Below, one piece after another: positions 44,151 through 51,711 of a stretch of 64,000 nucleotides of DNA. Under the pieces are notes generated by a model, which was given only the letters and a program-made list of their open reading frames with translations, was not told the origin of the DNA and did not search any database. This DNA comes from Natronosalvus halobius (GTDB lineage Archaea > Halobacteriota > Halobacteria > Halobacteriales > Natrialbaceae). Position 1 is the stretch's first letter. Every line of letters begins with the position of its first letter. The stretch spans positions 682,001 through 746,000 of the forward strand of contig NZ_CP099997.1 in assembly GCF_024138145.1 (NCBI RefSeq), written 5' to 3'. Made by a program: the position numbers and the translations under genes.

Positions 44151-44162
44151 CGAACATATTCG
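44151..44162. promoter_or_regulatory. CGAACATATTCG site
   Basis: A CGAA-N4-TTCG element ending 39 bp before the ATG of the MoaD-like gene. The same 12-mer occurs at 45290. Confidence 0.65.
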
Positions 44163-44200
44163 GAGCCGGACGTTTGCCTTTGAAAGACGTATCGAACGGT

Positions 44201-44605
44201 ATGGCGACACGAACGACTACCGAGGATCACGCGGACGCGACGCAATCGACGACGGTGGAGGTCACCTGTACGGGCCACGTTCGAACCGCCGTGGGTCGAC
44301 ATCGTTTCCCGTTTACCTTCGAAGGGACGACGCTCGCGGAGTTTCTCGAGGCGTTCTTCGCGGAGTACGACGTCGCCGACCTCCTCATCGCTGAGACGGA
44401 GGCCGAGTCGACGGCCAGGGGGTGGGCTCCAGCACCCGCCGAACTGCCCGGTACCTGGCGGAAGAATCCCGAAGGCGAGCAGACGCGAGCGTACGCGCGT
44501 ATTCTGGTGAACGGCCGATTCAACGAACACAACGAGGGATTTCAGACACGACTCGAGGAGGGCGACCGCGTCGCGTTGATGAATCCGTTTATGTTCTGCT
44601 GTTAG
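44201..44605 (+). CDS. MoaD/ThiS-like beta-grasp protein ending in Cys-Cys
   Basis: The protein has 134 residues. ARILVNGRFNEHNEGFQTRLEEGDRVALMNPFMFCC matches the second half of MoaD/ThiS folds, where the chain normally ends Gly-Gly and is adenylated or thiocarboxylated; here the last two residues are Cys-Cys. The first half (TTVEVTCTGHVRTAVGRHRF) fits the first beta hairpin, with an insertion of about 30 residues in the middle. It might bind metal or carry sulfur through the cysteines. Its stop overlaps the end of the convergent regulator gene by 4 bp. Confidence 0.75.
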   Translation: MATRTTTEDHADATQSTTVEVTCTGHVRTAVGRHRFPFTFEGTTLAEFLEAFFAEYDVADLLIAETEAESTARGWAPAPAELPGTWRKNPEGEQTRAYARILVNGRFNEHNEGFQTRLEEGDRVALMNPFMFCC

Positions 44606-45252
44606 GCCTCGATCGGGTCTGGGTCGACAGTCACGTCCATGAACGCCTTGACGATCCGTTCTTCGGCCCGGTGAAGGACCTCGCTGCACGTCGAGCGAGC
44701 CACGCCGACGGTTTCGGCGAGTTCGTACTGCGTGCAGGTGCGAGGCGTGTCGTAGTATCCCGCTTCGAGTGCCGTCTCCATCACACGAAACTGCTGCTCG
44801 GTCAGCAGTTGCGACGTGTCGATATCTGGCGTAATCGAGTCGACGGCGAACTCGACGCCGAAGGTCTCGAGTTGTCGCCCCAGTTCCGAGAGCCGGTCGT
44901 GGGAGGTCGTGATCTCCCAGGTCGCCGTCCCGTCTCGAATCGTGAACGGCATGCCGACCGGCACGCCCGATTCGCGGGCGGCGTTGAGCAACACCGGAAG
45001 TTGCGTCTCGAGCTGGAGCAGTGCTCGGTCGTCCTCGAGTTGAAGCACATCGATGTCGGCGACGGTTTCGACGTCGCGAATCGCGTCGATCGTCGACGAC
45101 GGATCGGGTGCCGTGAGTTCGACGACAGCGGTCCCGCGGGCGCCGCTCGGGATCGCCGAGAGGATGCGAACCTCCTCGAGCAGATTGGTCCGTGAGAGGC
45201 GAGCGATCCACATCGCCTCGGGGATCGCAATCTGGAGCGTTGCGCGTGGCAT
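44602..45252 (-). CDS. HTH_10 (Bat-type) transcriptional regulator
   Basis: The protein has 216 residues. The C-terminus is the haloarchaeal HTH_10 domain (LLTEQQFRVMETALEAGYYDTPR, then ELAETVGVARSTCSEVLHRAEERI). The N-terminal 150 residues are a sensor-like region starting ATLQIAIPEAMWIARLSR; unlike NarO or DmsR it lacks a clear N-terminal Cys cluster. A CGAA-N4-TTCG site ends 38 bp upstream of its start, so it may be autoregulated and is the natural candidate regulator of this cluster. Confidence 0.88.
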   Translation of the reverse strand: MPRATLQIAIPEAMWIARLSRTNLLEEVRILSAIPSGARGTAVVELTAPDPSSTIDAIRDVETVADIDVLQLEDDRALLQLETQLPVLLNAARESGVPVGMPFTIRDGTATWEITTSHDRLSELGRQLETFGVEFAVDSITPDIDTSQLLTEQQFRVMETALEAGYYDTPRTCTQYELAETVGVARSTCSEVLHRAEERIVKAFMDVTVDPDPIEA

Positions 45253-45289
45253 ACTTCGAGTGAGTGGGGACGCGTCCAGTAACTAGTGA

Positions 45290-45301
45290 CGAACATATTC
45301 G
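45290..45301. promoter_or_regulatory. CGAACATATTCG site in the regulator/DUF2249 divergent spacer
   Basis: Identical to the site at 44151. It lies 38 bp from the start of the HTH_10 gene, matching the 39-bp spacing at 44201 and 45720. Confidence 0.65.
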
Positions 45302-45418
45302 GTTTCAGAACGGCGACGAGGTCGGTTGCGGACCAGTGCCGAGCTCGGTTGCTGAACGGTAACGAGGGGAATATGATCGCCGAAACCCCTACCACAGTGG
45401 TTTTCGTACAGTGAACCG

Positions 45419-45652
45419 ATGACGAGCGACGATACCGACGCAGACCGTGTTCTCGACGCCCGCCAAATCGACGGCGAACCGTTCAGCGATATCATGGGTG
45501 AACTTGAAGCGCTCGAGGATGGCGAGACGCTCTTGCTGATCAATAGCTTCGAACCGGCCCCACTCTACGGCATCCTCGAGGGAAAGGGCTTTACCCACGA
45601 GACGACCGAGGTTGCCGCGGACGAGTGGAAAGTCCGGATCGAACACGCCTGA
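45419..45652 (+). CDS. DUF2249 domain protein
   Basis: The protein has 77 residues. RVLDARQIDGEPFSDIMGELEALEDGETLLLINSFEPAPLYGILEGKGF is a DUF2249 (TusA/SirA-like) fold with the usual FEPxPL motif. Such proteins are common in nitrate- and NO-respiration clusters; a redox or sulfur-carrier role is suspected but not proven. It is followed 67 bp later by the RiPP-type gene on the same strand. Confidence 0.9.
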   Translation: MTSDDTDADRVLDARQIDGEPFSDIMGELEALEDGETLLLINSFEPAPLYGILEGKGFTHETTEVAADEWKVRIEHA

Positions 45653-45669
45653 GTCCGGGTCGAGGCGTG

Positions 45670-45681
45670 CGAATATATTCG
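45670..45681. promoter_or_regulatory. CGAATATATTCG perfect palindrome
   Basis: A perfect 12-bp palindrome of the CGAA-N4-TTCG type, ending 39 bp before the CGCGG gene ATG. This indicates that the gene has its own regulated promoter. Confidence 0.65.
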
Positions 45682-45719
45682 GGAGCGGTGACTTCACGCT
45701 CGAGCCACTAGCCACTGGT

Positions 45720-46067
45720 ATGACCACAGCAAGCGGTAACGATCACGGTCACCAGGACGGTCCCGGGGCAGATCACGATCACGACGCCGAACCGATCACC
45801 GACCGCGTCCACGACAACTCCTGGTCGGCAAACCTCGAGAAACCCGCCCACGGGGAGGACGCTGATCTGGTCCGGCGACAGGCCCTCGAGGCGGTCGAAC
45901 ACACGACCTCGGGCCACCACGTCAACCTCGTGACTCACGGCGCTCACGGCCACCCCGAGTCGTACCTGTACGAGACGCTCGAGACACGTCTCGACGGCGA
46001 TGTCGACTGGGAGTACGTCGAGCAGTGTGGATGCGGCGGACACGTGACGCGCGTCCACGTCCGGTAG
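45720..46067 (+). CDS. CGCGG-family putative rSAM-modified RiPP protein
   Basis: The protein has 115 residues. The N-terminus is His/Asp-rich (NDHGHQDGPGADHDHDAEP) and could bind metal. The middle holds HGEDADLVRRQALEAVEHTTSGHHVNLVTHG. It ends VEQCGCGGHVTRVHVR with the CGCGG core that names a haloarchaeal family proposed to be modified by a radical SAM enzyme. No radical SAM gene is in the window, so the maturase would act from elsewhere. The context links it to NO/anaerobic respiration. Confidence 0.8.
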   Translation: MTTASGNDHGHQDGPGADHDHDAEPITDRVHDNSWSANLEKPAHGEDADLVRRQALEAVEHTTSGHHVNLVTHGAHGHPESYLYETLETRLDGDVDWEYVEQCGCGGHVTRVHVR

Positions 46068-46711
46068 CGCCGCGCCTCGAGAATCGACGGAATCCGTTCG
46101 AATCTCCTTCTGCTGGCGTGGTTCGATGTGAAATATGCGCTTGCTACGGGTCTCATATATTTGTACGAAAGTAGAGAACTTCATCGTGTTCCCAGAAAAA
46201 TGACTGTAATCTGCATTTGAACTGTGACCGAAACCCTCGACGAGGCCGCACTACAATTGAATTGAGCTAGCGAGAGTAGTGGCGACGCAGCCGTTGCATC
46301 ACGAGCGTTCTCGTCCAGAATTTCGAATGTTGTAAGCGCCACCAATGTCGGTTATGGGTTGTATTCGCTCCATATCACGCCCTATCGATCCGAATCGCGG
46401 TTCTATCGATCGAAACGTGCACTGTCGAGAGTCGTCAGACATGTCTACCCATGTTTGCTGCTCTTTCGGAGCAATCGTGCACGTGCTCGATAGTGAGCTA
46501 TCTTATTCCCCGCTAGTCTAGCAAAGCGGTAGGTAGGTGAGAGTATAGCATCCCGGTACGACTGACAAGATTCTCACGCTCTCCGAACGCTTTTTCGATA
46601 CGAACGGCCTCCTGAGACGAACGCTTTCTCGATACGAACGGGCTCCTGGGACGAACGGTTTCTCGAATCCGCTGGAATGACTAGCGAACCGGACGAAGAG
46701 TCAGCGAAAAT
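46068..46711. other. Intergenic region with a 34-bp tandem repeat
   Basis: No gene is recognised in these 644 bp, which are AT-richer than the average. At 46583-46666 a unit of about 34 bp beginning CGAACGCTTTxTCGATACGAACGG is repeated twice and then partly a third time. It lies next to the 3' end of the ParA-partner gene. It could be part of a partition or termination structure. Confidence 0.5.
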
Positions 46712-47218
46712 TCAGTCTCGCCGACGCTCGAGGATGATTTCGACCAGTCGCTCCGGTTCTTCCACCGCGAGGGTGATGACGGCATCGTGTATCTCGCGTT
46801 TCGCTTCGTCCCGAACGCTCTCTCGTCGCAGCTCGGGAACTACGGAAATTCCGATCGCGTCCTCGAATTCCTCCCACGTGCGTTCACGAACGTACAGCGG
46901 TCGCTGCTGGACCTCGGCATACTCGAACGACGGGCCCGAGAGGTCCGTATCCGTTTCAGTGTCCACGTCCGTGCCTGTGTCGATGTCCGCGTCCGTGCCA
47001 GTGTCGGTGCCCGCGTTCTGGTCCGTACTCATCACAGCACCCGCGTCATCGTCCGTGGCCTCCCGTTTGGACTCGTCCGACTGGACTCGATCGGTCGACG
47101 ATGAGTCGGACGACGGCTGCGAAGCGGCTTCGGTCGCTGGCTCGGGCTGTTCGTCCGTTGGGCTCGTATCCTCGGTCTCGAGCCCACCGAGGTCATCGAA
47201 CGGGTTCTCGTCACTCAT
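46712..47218 (-). CDS. ParA-partner protein (ParB-like candidate)
   Basis: The protein has 168 residues. Residues 1-95 are an acidic, Thr/Asp-rich region with DTGTD-type repeats. The C-terminal 70 residues are ordered: QQRPLYVRERTWEEFEDAIGI, then ELRRESVRDEAKREIHDAVITLAVEEPERLVEIILERR, the type of domain found in small genes next to archaeal parA. Its ATG overlaps the parA stop (ATGA). It probably binds DNA or stimulates ParA; this is inferred from position. Confidence 0.7.
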   Translation of the reverse strand: MSDENPFDDLGGLETEDTSPTDEQPEPATEAASQPSSDSSSTDRVQSDESKREATDDDAGAVMSTDQNAGTDTGTDADIDTGTDVDTETDTDLSGPSFEYAEVQQRPLYVRERTWEEFEDAIGISVVPELRRESVRDEAKREIHDAVITLAVEEPERLVEIILERRRD

Positions 47219-48084
47219 CGCTCGACACCTCCGTTCGCGACGATCGACGCGAGTTCCTCGAAGTTCTCGACCTGGCTATTCTCCGGGTCGTAATCGAGGA
47301 GCGGCTGGTGGGCTTTGAGCGACTTCGACAGTGCTGCGCTGTATCGGACCCCCGGTTTGGGTGGTTGCATCTCGCCGTCGTCGATCGCGTCGAACTCCGC
47401 CGGCGTAATCCGCGCAAAGTTCGGGATCTTTCCCTGGGTCGCCTCGGCGGTGTTCAGGTTCTCGAGGAGTTCGCGATCCTCGGTCCGCTGGTCGATCCGT
47501 TCGCGGAGCTTGTTCGGCACCAGCGCCAGGACCTCGATGTCGATGTACTCCCGCGCTGGTTTGATGAGCCGATCCATCGTTCGCTTGTATCCGCCGATCG
47601 AACTCGATCCTGGCTCGAGCGGGATGATGACGTTTTGTGTGGCAACCAGCGCGTTGTTGTTGAGCATTCCTGGATACGCGGGGCAGTCGAATACGATGTA
47701 GTCGTAGCGCTCGCCGAGGAGAGGGTCGACGATTTTTGTCTTGACCCTGGCCGACCCCTGGAGGGCACCGGCGAGGTCTTTTTCGACGTCCTCGAGCGTG
47801 TTCGACGACGGGAGGAGGTCGAACCCGAACGACGTCTCGACGATAAGGTCGCCGGCGGTCGCGTCTCCCTTATCGAGAATCACGTCGCCGAGCGTGAGCT
47901 CGTCGCGATAGGCGTCTCCGAATCCGAGGCCGTTCGTCGCGTGACCGTTCGGATCCAGGTCGGCGAACAGAACTCGGCCGCGTTCGGTCAGTTGACGCGC
48001 GAGGTTCATCGAAATCGTTGATTTCCCGACGCCACCTTTCAGGATGACGACGCTGACTGCGCGAGTCTTTTCTGCGTCACTCAT
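47215..48084 (-). CDS. parA: ParA-family partition ATPase
   Basis: The protein has 289 residues. The deviant Walker A is KGGVGKSTISMNLA, Walker A' LFADLDPNGHATNG, and Walker B YIVFDCPAYPG, followed by NVIIPLEPGSSSIGG. This is the type Ib/plasmid-like Soj branch that segregates DNA molecules by patterning on the nucleoid. The start at 48084 gives the usual short N-terminus. Its promoter region contains an 18-bp TAG-N6-TAG site (minus strand), and a long 9-bp-periodic array lies 130 bp further upstream. Confidence 0.93.
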   Translation of the reverse strand: MSDAEKTRAVSVVILKGGVGKSTISMNLARQLTERGRVLFADLDPNGHATNGLGFGDAYRDELTLGDVILDKGDATAGDLIVETSFGFDLLPSSNTLEDVEKDLAGALQGSARVKTKIVDPLLGERYDYIVFDCPAYPGMLNNNALVATQNVIIPLEPGSSSIGGYKRTMDRLIKPAREYIDIEVLALVPNKLRERIDQRTEDRELLENLNTAEATQGKIPNFARITPAEFDAIDDGEMQPPKPGVRYSAALSKSLKAHQPLLDYDPENSQVENFEELASIVANGGVER

Positions 48085-48124
48085 GTGCGACCCTCCGTGC
48101 TTCGAATCGAATGTTGGAATAGTC

Positions 48125-48142
48125 ACCTATTGTGGCTATTCT
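48125..48142. promoter_or_regulatory. TAG-N6-TAG site in the parA promoter
   Basis: ACCTATTGTGGCTATTCT lies 40 bp before the parA start. Read on the minus strand it contains TAG twice at 9-bp spacing, the same period as the array at 48218. A 16/18 copy is at 17029. A self-regulatory operator is plausible. Confidence 0.5.
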
Positions 48143-48217
48143 TCGTTTCTGGACCATCACGCTTGTCGGTTACACCGTCTCACGTGGCCTGCATAAAACT
48201 ACCGTAGGAGGCTTCCC

Positions 48218-48388
48218 GAGGTGAAATAGGTGCAATAGGTCGAGTAGGCACACTAGCTCAAGTAGGCAGACTAGCCTAGATAGATGAATTAGGTCTGATA
48301 GACATACTAGTTGGAGTAGGCGGTTCAGGTATGACAGCTTAAATTGGTGGGATAGCCACCTTGGTTAGGTTGCCTGAGGTAGCTACCT
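48218..48388. repeat. 9-bp-periodic TAG array upstream of parA (centromere-like iterons)
   Basis: TAG begins at 48227 and recurs at every ninth base through 48317, eleven times without exception. CAG follows at 48326 and 48335, then TTG, TAG (48353), TGG, TGC and TAG (48380) in phase. Typical units are TAGGTGCAA, TAGGTCGAG, TAGGCACAC, TAGCTCAAG, TAGGCAGAC. The position after TAG is mostly G or C and the eighth base mostly A. No long ORF runs through it. It probably binds the ParA partner. Confidence 0.8.
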
Positions 48389-49168
48389 CGAGTGGCTTTT
48401 CTTCGGAAGGATGCTCAGGTCGTTGTGGTAGCTCAGAATGGGTAGATTAGCAAGGCGGCACAGGCGCCCTCGGTAGTTCTCGCGCCCCAGGAACTGTTGG
48501 GACTTCAGGACGGGCTAGTATCTCAACTCGGGAATGCGATCCGAGGAGGGAAATCGAGTCAGTCGAGATCACGGCACGGGCTCTGCTGGGGGGCGTTGCT
48601 CGAATGACGCGGACTCGCGTAAACTACGGACTAATTTCCTGTCCGCCGGTTCACCGCCGAGCTTCGGCTCACGTCGGGAGGCTTCGTGTACGTCTGCACA
48701 TCGCAACACGTGCATAGCGGCCTGCGGAGGCTCGCGAGACAAGTGGTTGCCACTGGGCAGTCACGTTCCCCCGGTCTCGAGACGACATCTCCCCAGTATC
48801 GAATTGGACTATGACTACAGGTGTCGGCCTCGAGCACATTTCGGCTCTCGAATTAGCCAGTCTCTGGAGGAGAGCAACTCTGGAACGCCTGGGGGTTGAC
48901 AGATGTTCGACCTACGACCGATACGCTCAACGAGGCGGGAGGAACATCAAAGTCTCCAGCAACAGCCTGGGCCTTCCAGGTTGTCCGGTGCCGTCCCAAT
49001 CGCGAACGCTTCGGTCGCAATCCCCTGTGAGCAGGAACAATTCGGCCGATTCAATATATAAACCACTTCGAGATAAACTTCATTAAGCTATACAAATTCT
49101 GCGTGCTCTCTCAGCACTGCCTCACTATTCGCGAGCAATTTAAACCGATGAACCGTCTGTGGCCGGTG
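48389..49168. other. Intergenic region, no gene recognised
   Basis: These 780 bp follow the iteron-like array. An open frame at 48534-48899 has an uneven, Arg/Ser/Cys-rich composition and is probably not coding. Near the right end, CAATTTAAACC (about 49136-49146) is a TATA-like box for the next gene. Confidence 0.4.
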
Positions 49169-50080
49169 ATGATCAAAATCGGCATCGTCGGGTTAGATAC
49201 GAGCCACGCCGAGTCGTATGCGATGGCGATACGAAACCACCCGGAAACCTCGCTCGCGGCCGTCTGGGACGGGGGAGCCGTTCGAGATCGAGCATATGCT
49301 CGAGCCTACGGTGAACGAAACGGAGCGACGTTGTACGACGAACCGCTCGAGATGGCCGACGACGTCGACGCAGTCATGATTCTGACCCTGGACTGGACCA
49401 CGCACCGCGACCTCGCCGTCCCCTTTCTACGGGACGCCGTTCCGACGGCGATCGACAAGCCGGTCGTTGGATCGCTTGAGGACGTTCGAGCGATCCGGTC
49501 GGCCGCCAACGAGACGCCCCTGTTCGGCGGCTCTGCAGTGCCGTACCATCCCTCTCTTCGCTCGATTCAGGTTGCCGGCGACGGCTGGCTATTCTACGGC
49601 GTCGGATACGGTGACCCGTTTTACTACGGCTGTCACGTCGTCGACGCGATCCGTTTTCTCGTCGACCATCGGTGGGCGAGCGTCGCTCCTGCCGATGGCC
49701 CGGGTCGTTCTGTCGACGTCGTCTTCGTCGACGGTTCGCACGCGACCATTCATCTCGACGGGGCGAGCAACCGCGTCGGGGCGAGCAACCGCGAAACGTT
49801 CACGTTCGTCGGCGTCGGCGACGAGACGGTGATCCAGGAAGTTGAAACCACTCACGTCGACCTGGAGGCGATGTACCGGGGCTACCTGGACGCGTTCGTC
49901 GAGGCCATAACTGGGGCGCGTGACGCGGCCGGCGAACGAATGCTCGACGCTGCGACTCTCTTGCTCGGGGCGAACGCCGCACTCGAAGAGGGCCGAACGA
50001 TCACGCCGACGTCCGACTCGTTAGCGGCCTACGATGTCGACGGGCGGGCGTTCCTCGACGACTACCAGCCCTACTACTGA
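49169..50080 (+). CDS. Gfo/Idh/MocA-family oxidoreductase
   Basis: The protein has 303 residues. KIGIVGLDTSHAESYAMAI is the NAD(P)-binding Rossmann start, and TAIDKPVVGSLEDVRAI carries the usual cofactor/substrate Lys (DKP for EKP). The C-terminal half has YYGCHVVDAIRFLVD. The substrate is likely a sugar or polyol derivative. An 18-bp duplication at 49757-49793 repeats GASNR. The ATG at 49169 is about 27 bp after a TATA-like box; an ATG at 49148 is also in frame. Confidence 0.88.
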   Translation: MIKIGIVGLDTSHAESYAMAIRNHPETSLAAVWDGGAVRDRAYARAYGERNGATLYDEPLEMADDVDAVMILTLDWTTHRDLAVPFLRDAVPTAIDKPVVGSLEDVRAIRSAANETPLFGGSAVPYHPSLRSIQVAGDGWLFYGVGYGDPFYYGCHVVDAIRFLVDHRWASVAPADGPGRSVDVVFVDGSHATIHLDGASNRVGASNRETFTFVGVGDETVIQEVETTHVDLEAMYRGYLDAFVEAITGARDAAGERMLDAATLLLGANAALEEGRTITPTSDSLAAYDVDGRAFLDDYQPYY

Positions 50081-50305
50081 CGCCACTCGCGAGAATTGAG
50101 ATCCGAAGCCGAGTACAGGCCATGAGAGTGTCGTTCTCTTTTCTTCTCTTCGTCTCGTCGAGCCCGGTTGGCCTTGCGGTCGTGCCGGATTTCTGTGAAC
50201 GGGACGCGTCCCGAAACCAGCACGGCGCGAACTGCCATGCCGAGAGGAGTTGGTGTATCGGTAGTATTATCGACATCGAGCGTCACCACCAGATTGAGCC
50301 GGACT

Positions 50306-50509
50306 ATGGAAGCAATTCACACGGACAGCGCTCCAGGAGTGATCGGTTCGTTGATCAGGACTATCGGCGATAGCAGCAGTCTCCTCACTGGCAACCGTCA
50401 ACCGGACGATGCCCTTCCACCGTCGTTCGCAATTGCCGCTTCGGACGCCGTTCGCGCGGCGGCCGTAGACGCGAGCGAGCACGGTAACGAGGTGATCGTG
50501 ACAACATGA
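50306..50509 (+). CDS. Small hypothetical protein overlapping the alcohol dehydrogenase start
   Basis: The protein has 67 residues: EAIHTDSAPGVIGSLIRTIG followed by LPPSFAIAASDAVRAAAVDASEHGNEVIVTT. Its stop overlaps the dehydrogenase ATG (ATGA), the pattern of translational coupling. It resembles a fragment of a larger enzyme and could be a remnant. No family is recognised. Bases 50081-50305 hold no gene. Confidence 0.5.
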   Translation: MEAIHTDSAPGVIGSLIRTIGDSSSLLTGNRQPDDALPPSFAIAASDAVRAAAVDASEHGNEVIVTT

Positions 50510-51549
50510 GCGTCGATCGAACGGAGGGACAACAGGCGGTCGTCACCGACGGAACCGGCGACGTGTGGGCCGAAGAACGCGAGATTCCCGAACCAGCACC
50601 TGGTGAGGCGCTGGTTCGCGTGAGAGCGATCGGAATCTGTGGGAGCGACGTCGGCCTCATCGAGGGGGAGGGACCGCCGTGGACCGACTACCCGGTCGTG
50701 CTCGGTCACGAGGTCGCCGGTGAGGTCGTCGAACTCGGCGAGGGCGTCGACCACCTCGAGGTCGGTCAGCGAGTCGCACTCCACGGGTTTGTCTACTGTG
50801 GCACCTGCGAGGCGTGTCGGGACGGCCGGTACTACCAGTGTACGGACCTGAAGGAAATCGGATTTACGGTCGACGGCGGCTATCGGACGTACGCCGCCTG
50901 GCCGGCGTATACGGTGACCCCGCTTCCGGACGACGTCTCCGACGTCGAGGCGAGCCAGATCGACTCGGCGGGGTGTACGCTCCACGCCCTCCAGCGCATT
51001 CAGACGTCGTTCACCGACACCGCCGCCGTCCTCGGGCCGGGGTCGCTCGGTCTCTACGGGGTGCAACTCCTCCGAGCACAGGGCGTGAAGGACATCGTCC
51101 TGACGGGCACCCGCAAGGCACGACTCGAGGCGGGGGAACGCCTCGGGGCGACGCGCACGGTTAACGTCTACAAGGAGGACCCAGTCGAGGCGATTATGGA
51201 ACACACGGACGGGCGCGGTGTCGACGTCTGTGTCGAGGCCGCCGGGGCTGGTGACGTCCTGGACACGTGCGTTCGGAGCGCCGCCAAGCAGGGAAAGATC
51301 GTCCTGACAGGTGTCTTCGGCCAGCGAAAGGAACTCGACCCGGACCAGATCGTCGCGAAGGAACTAACCGTTGTCGGCGGCGTCACGGCCTCTCACGCAG
51401 TCGACGAAGTGATCGAGCTGTTTCGGCGGGACGACCTCACGATCGACGGCGTCGTCACGCACGAGTTTCCGCTCGAGGAGTTCGAGACGGCGCTCGAGAC
51501 CGTTCGAGAACGGCGCGACGGTGTCGTCAAGGCAGTTCTTCGGCCGTAG
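50506..51549 (+). CDS. Zinc-dependent medium-chain alcohol/polyol dehydrogenase
   Basis: The protein has 347 residues. Catalytic zinc ligands: Cys in IGICGSDVG, GHE in VVLGHEVAGE. Structural zinc cysteines lie in CGTCEACRDGRYYQC. The NAD-binding loop is LGPGSLGLYGVQLL. The closest relatives are threonine, sorbitol and L-iditol-type dehydrogenases. It probably oxidises a sugar alcohol or sugar in the catabolic cluster with the Gfo/Idh enzyme upstream. Confidence 0.93.
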   Translation: MSVDRTEGQQAVVTDGTGDVWAEEREIPEPAPGEALVRVRAIGICGSDVGLIEGEGPPWTDYPVVLGHEVAGEVVELGEGVDHLEVGQRVALHGFVYCGTCEACRDGRYYQCTDLKEIGFTVDGGYRTYAAWPAYTVTPLPDDVSDVEASQIDSAGCTLHALQRIQTSFTDTAAVLGPGSLGLYGVQLLRAQGVKDIVLTGTRKARLEAGERLGATRTVNVYKEDPVEAIMEHTDGRGVDVCVEAAGAGDVLDTCVRSAAKQGKIVLTGVFGQRKELDPDQIVAKELTVVGGVTASHAVDEVIELFRRDDLTIDGVVTHEFPLEEFETALETVRERRDGVVKAVLRP

Positions 51550-51711
51550 CGAGGTGGTTCCGGTTTCTGGTTATTAGAGTTTGATTTCCGGTTTCCGGTT
51601 TCCTCGTCAACGAAACGACGAGACGACGAGACGACTACAATCTCAACCCTCGAATCACAGCGGTTTACCAGAGATGAACAGTTAAGGGAACCGGGAATGT
51701 ATCGCGTGAAT

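Noticed and set aside
48227..48326. Reading the 9-bp periodic array as a coding repeat of three residues
   Set aside because: Each frame meets stop codons (TAG itself in one) and no start codon gives a reasonable protein.
48534..48899. 121-codon ORF after the iteron-like array, and a possible RNase P or SRP RNA
   Set aside because: The composition is uneven with many Arg, Ser and Cys and no family resemblance; I could not find the conserved cores of either RNA.
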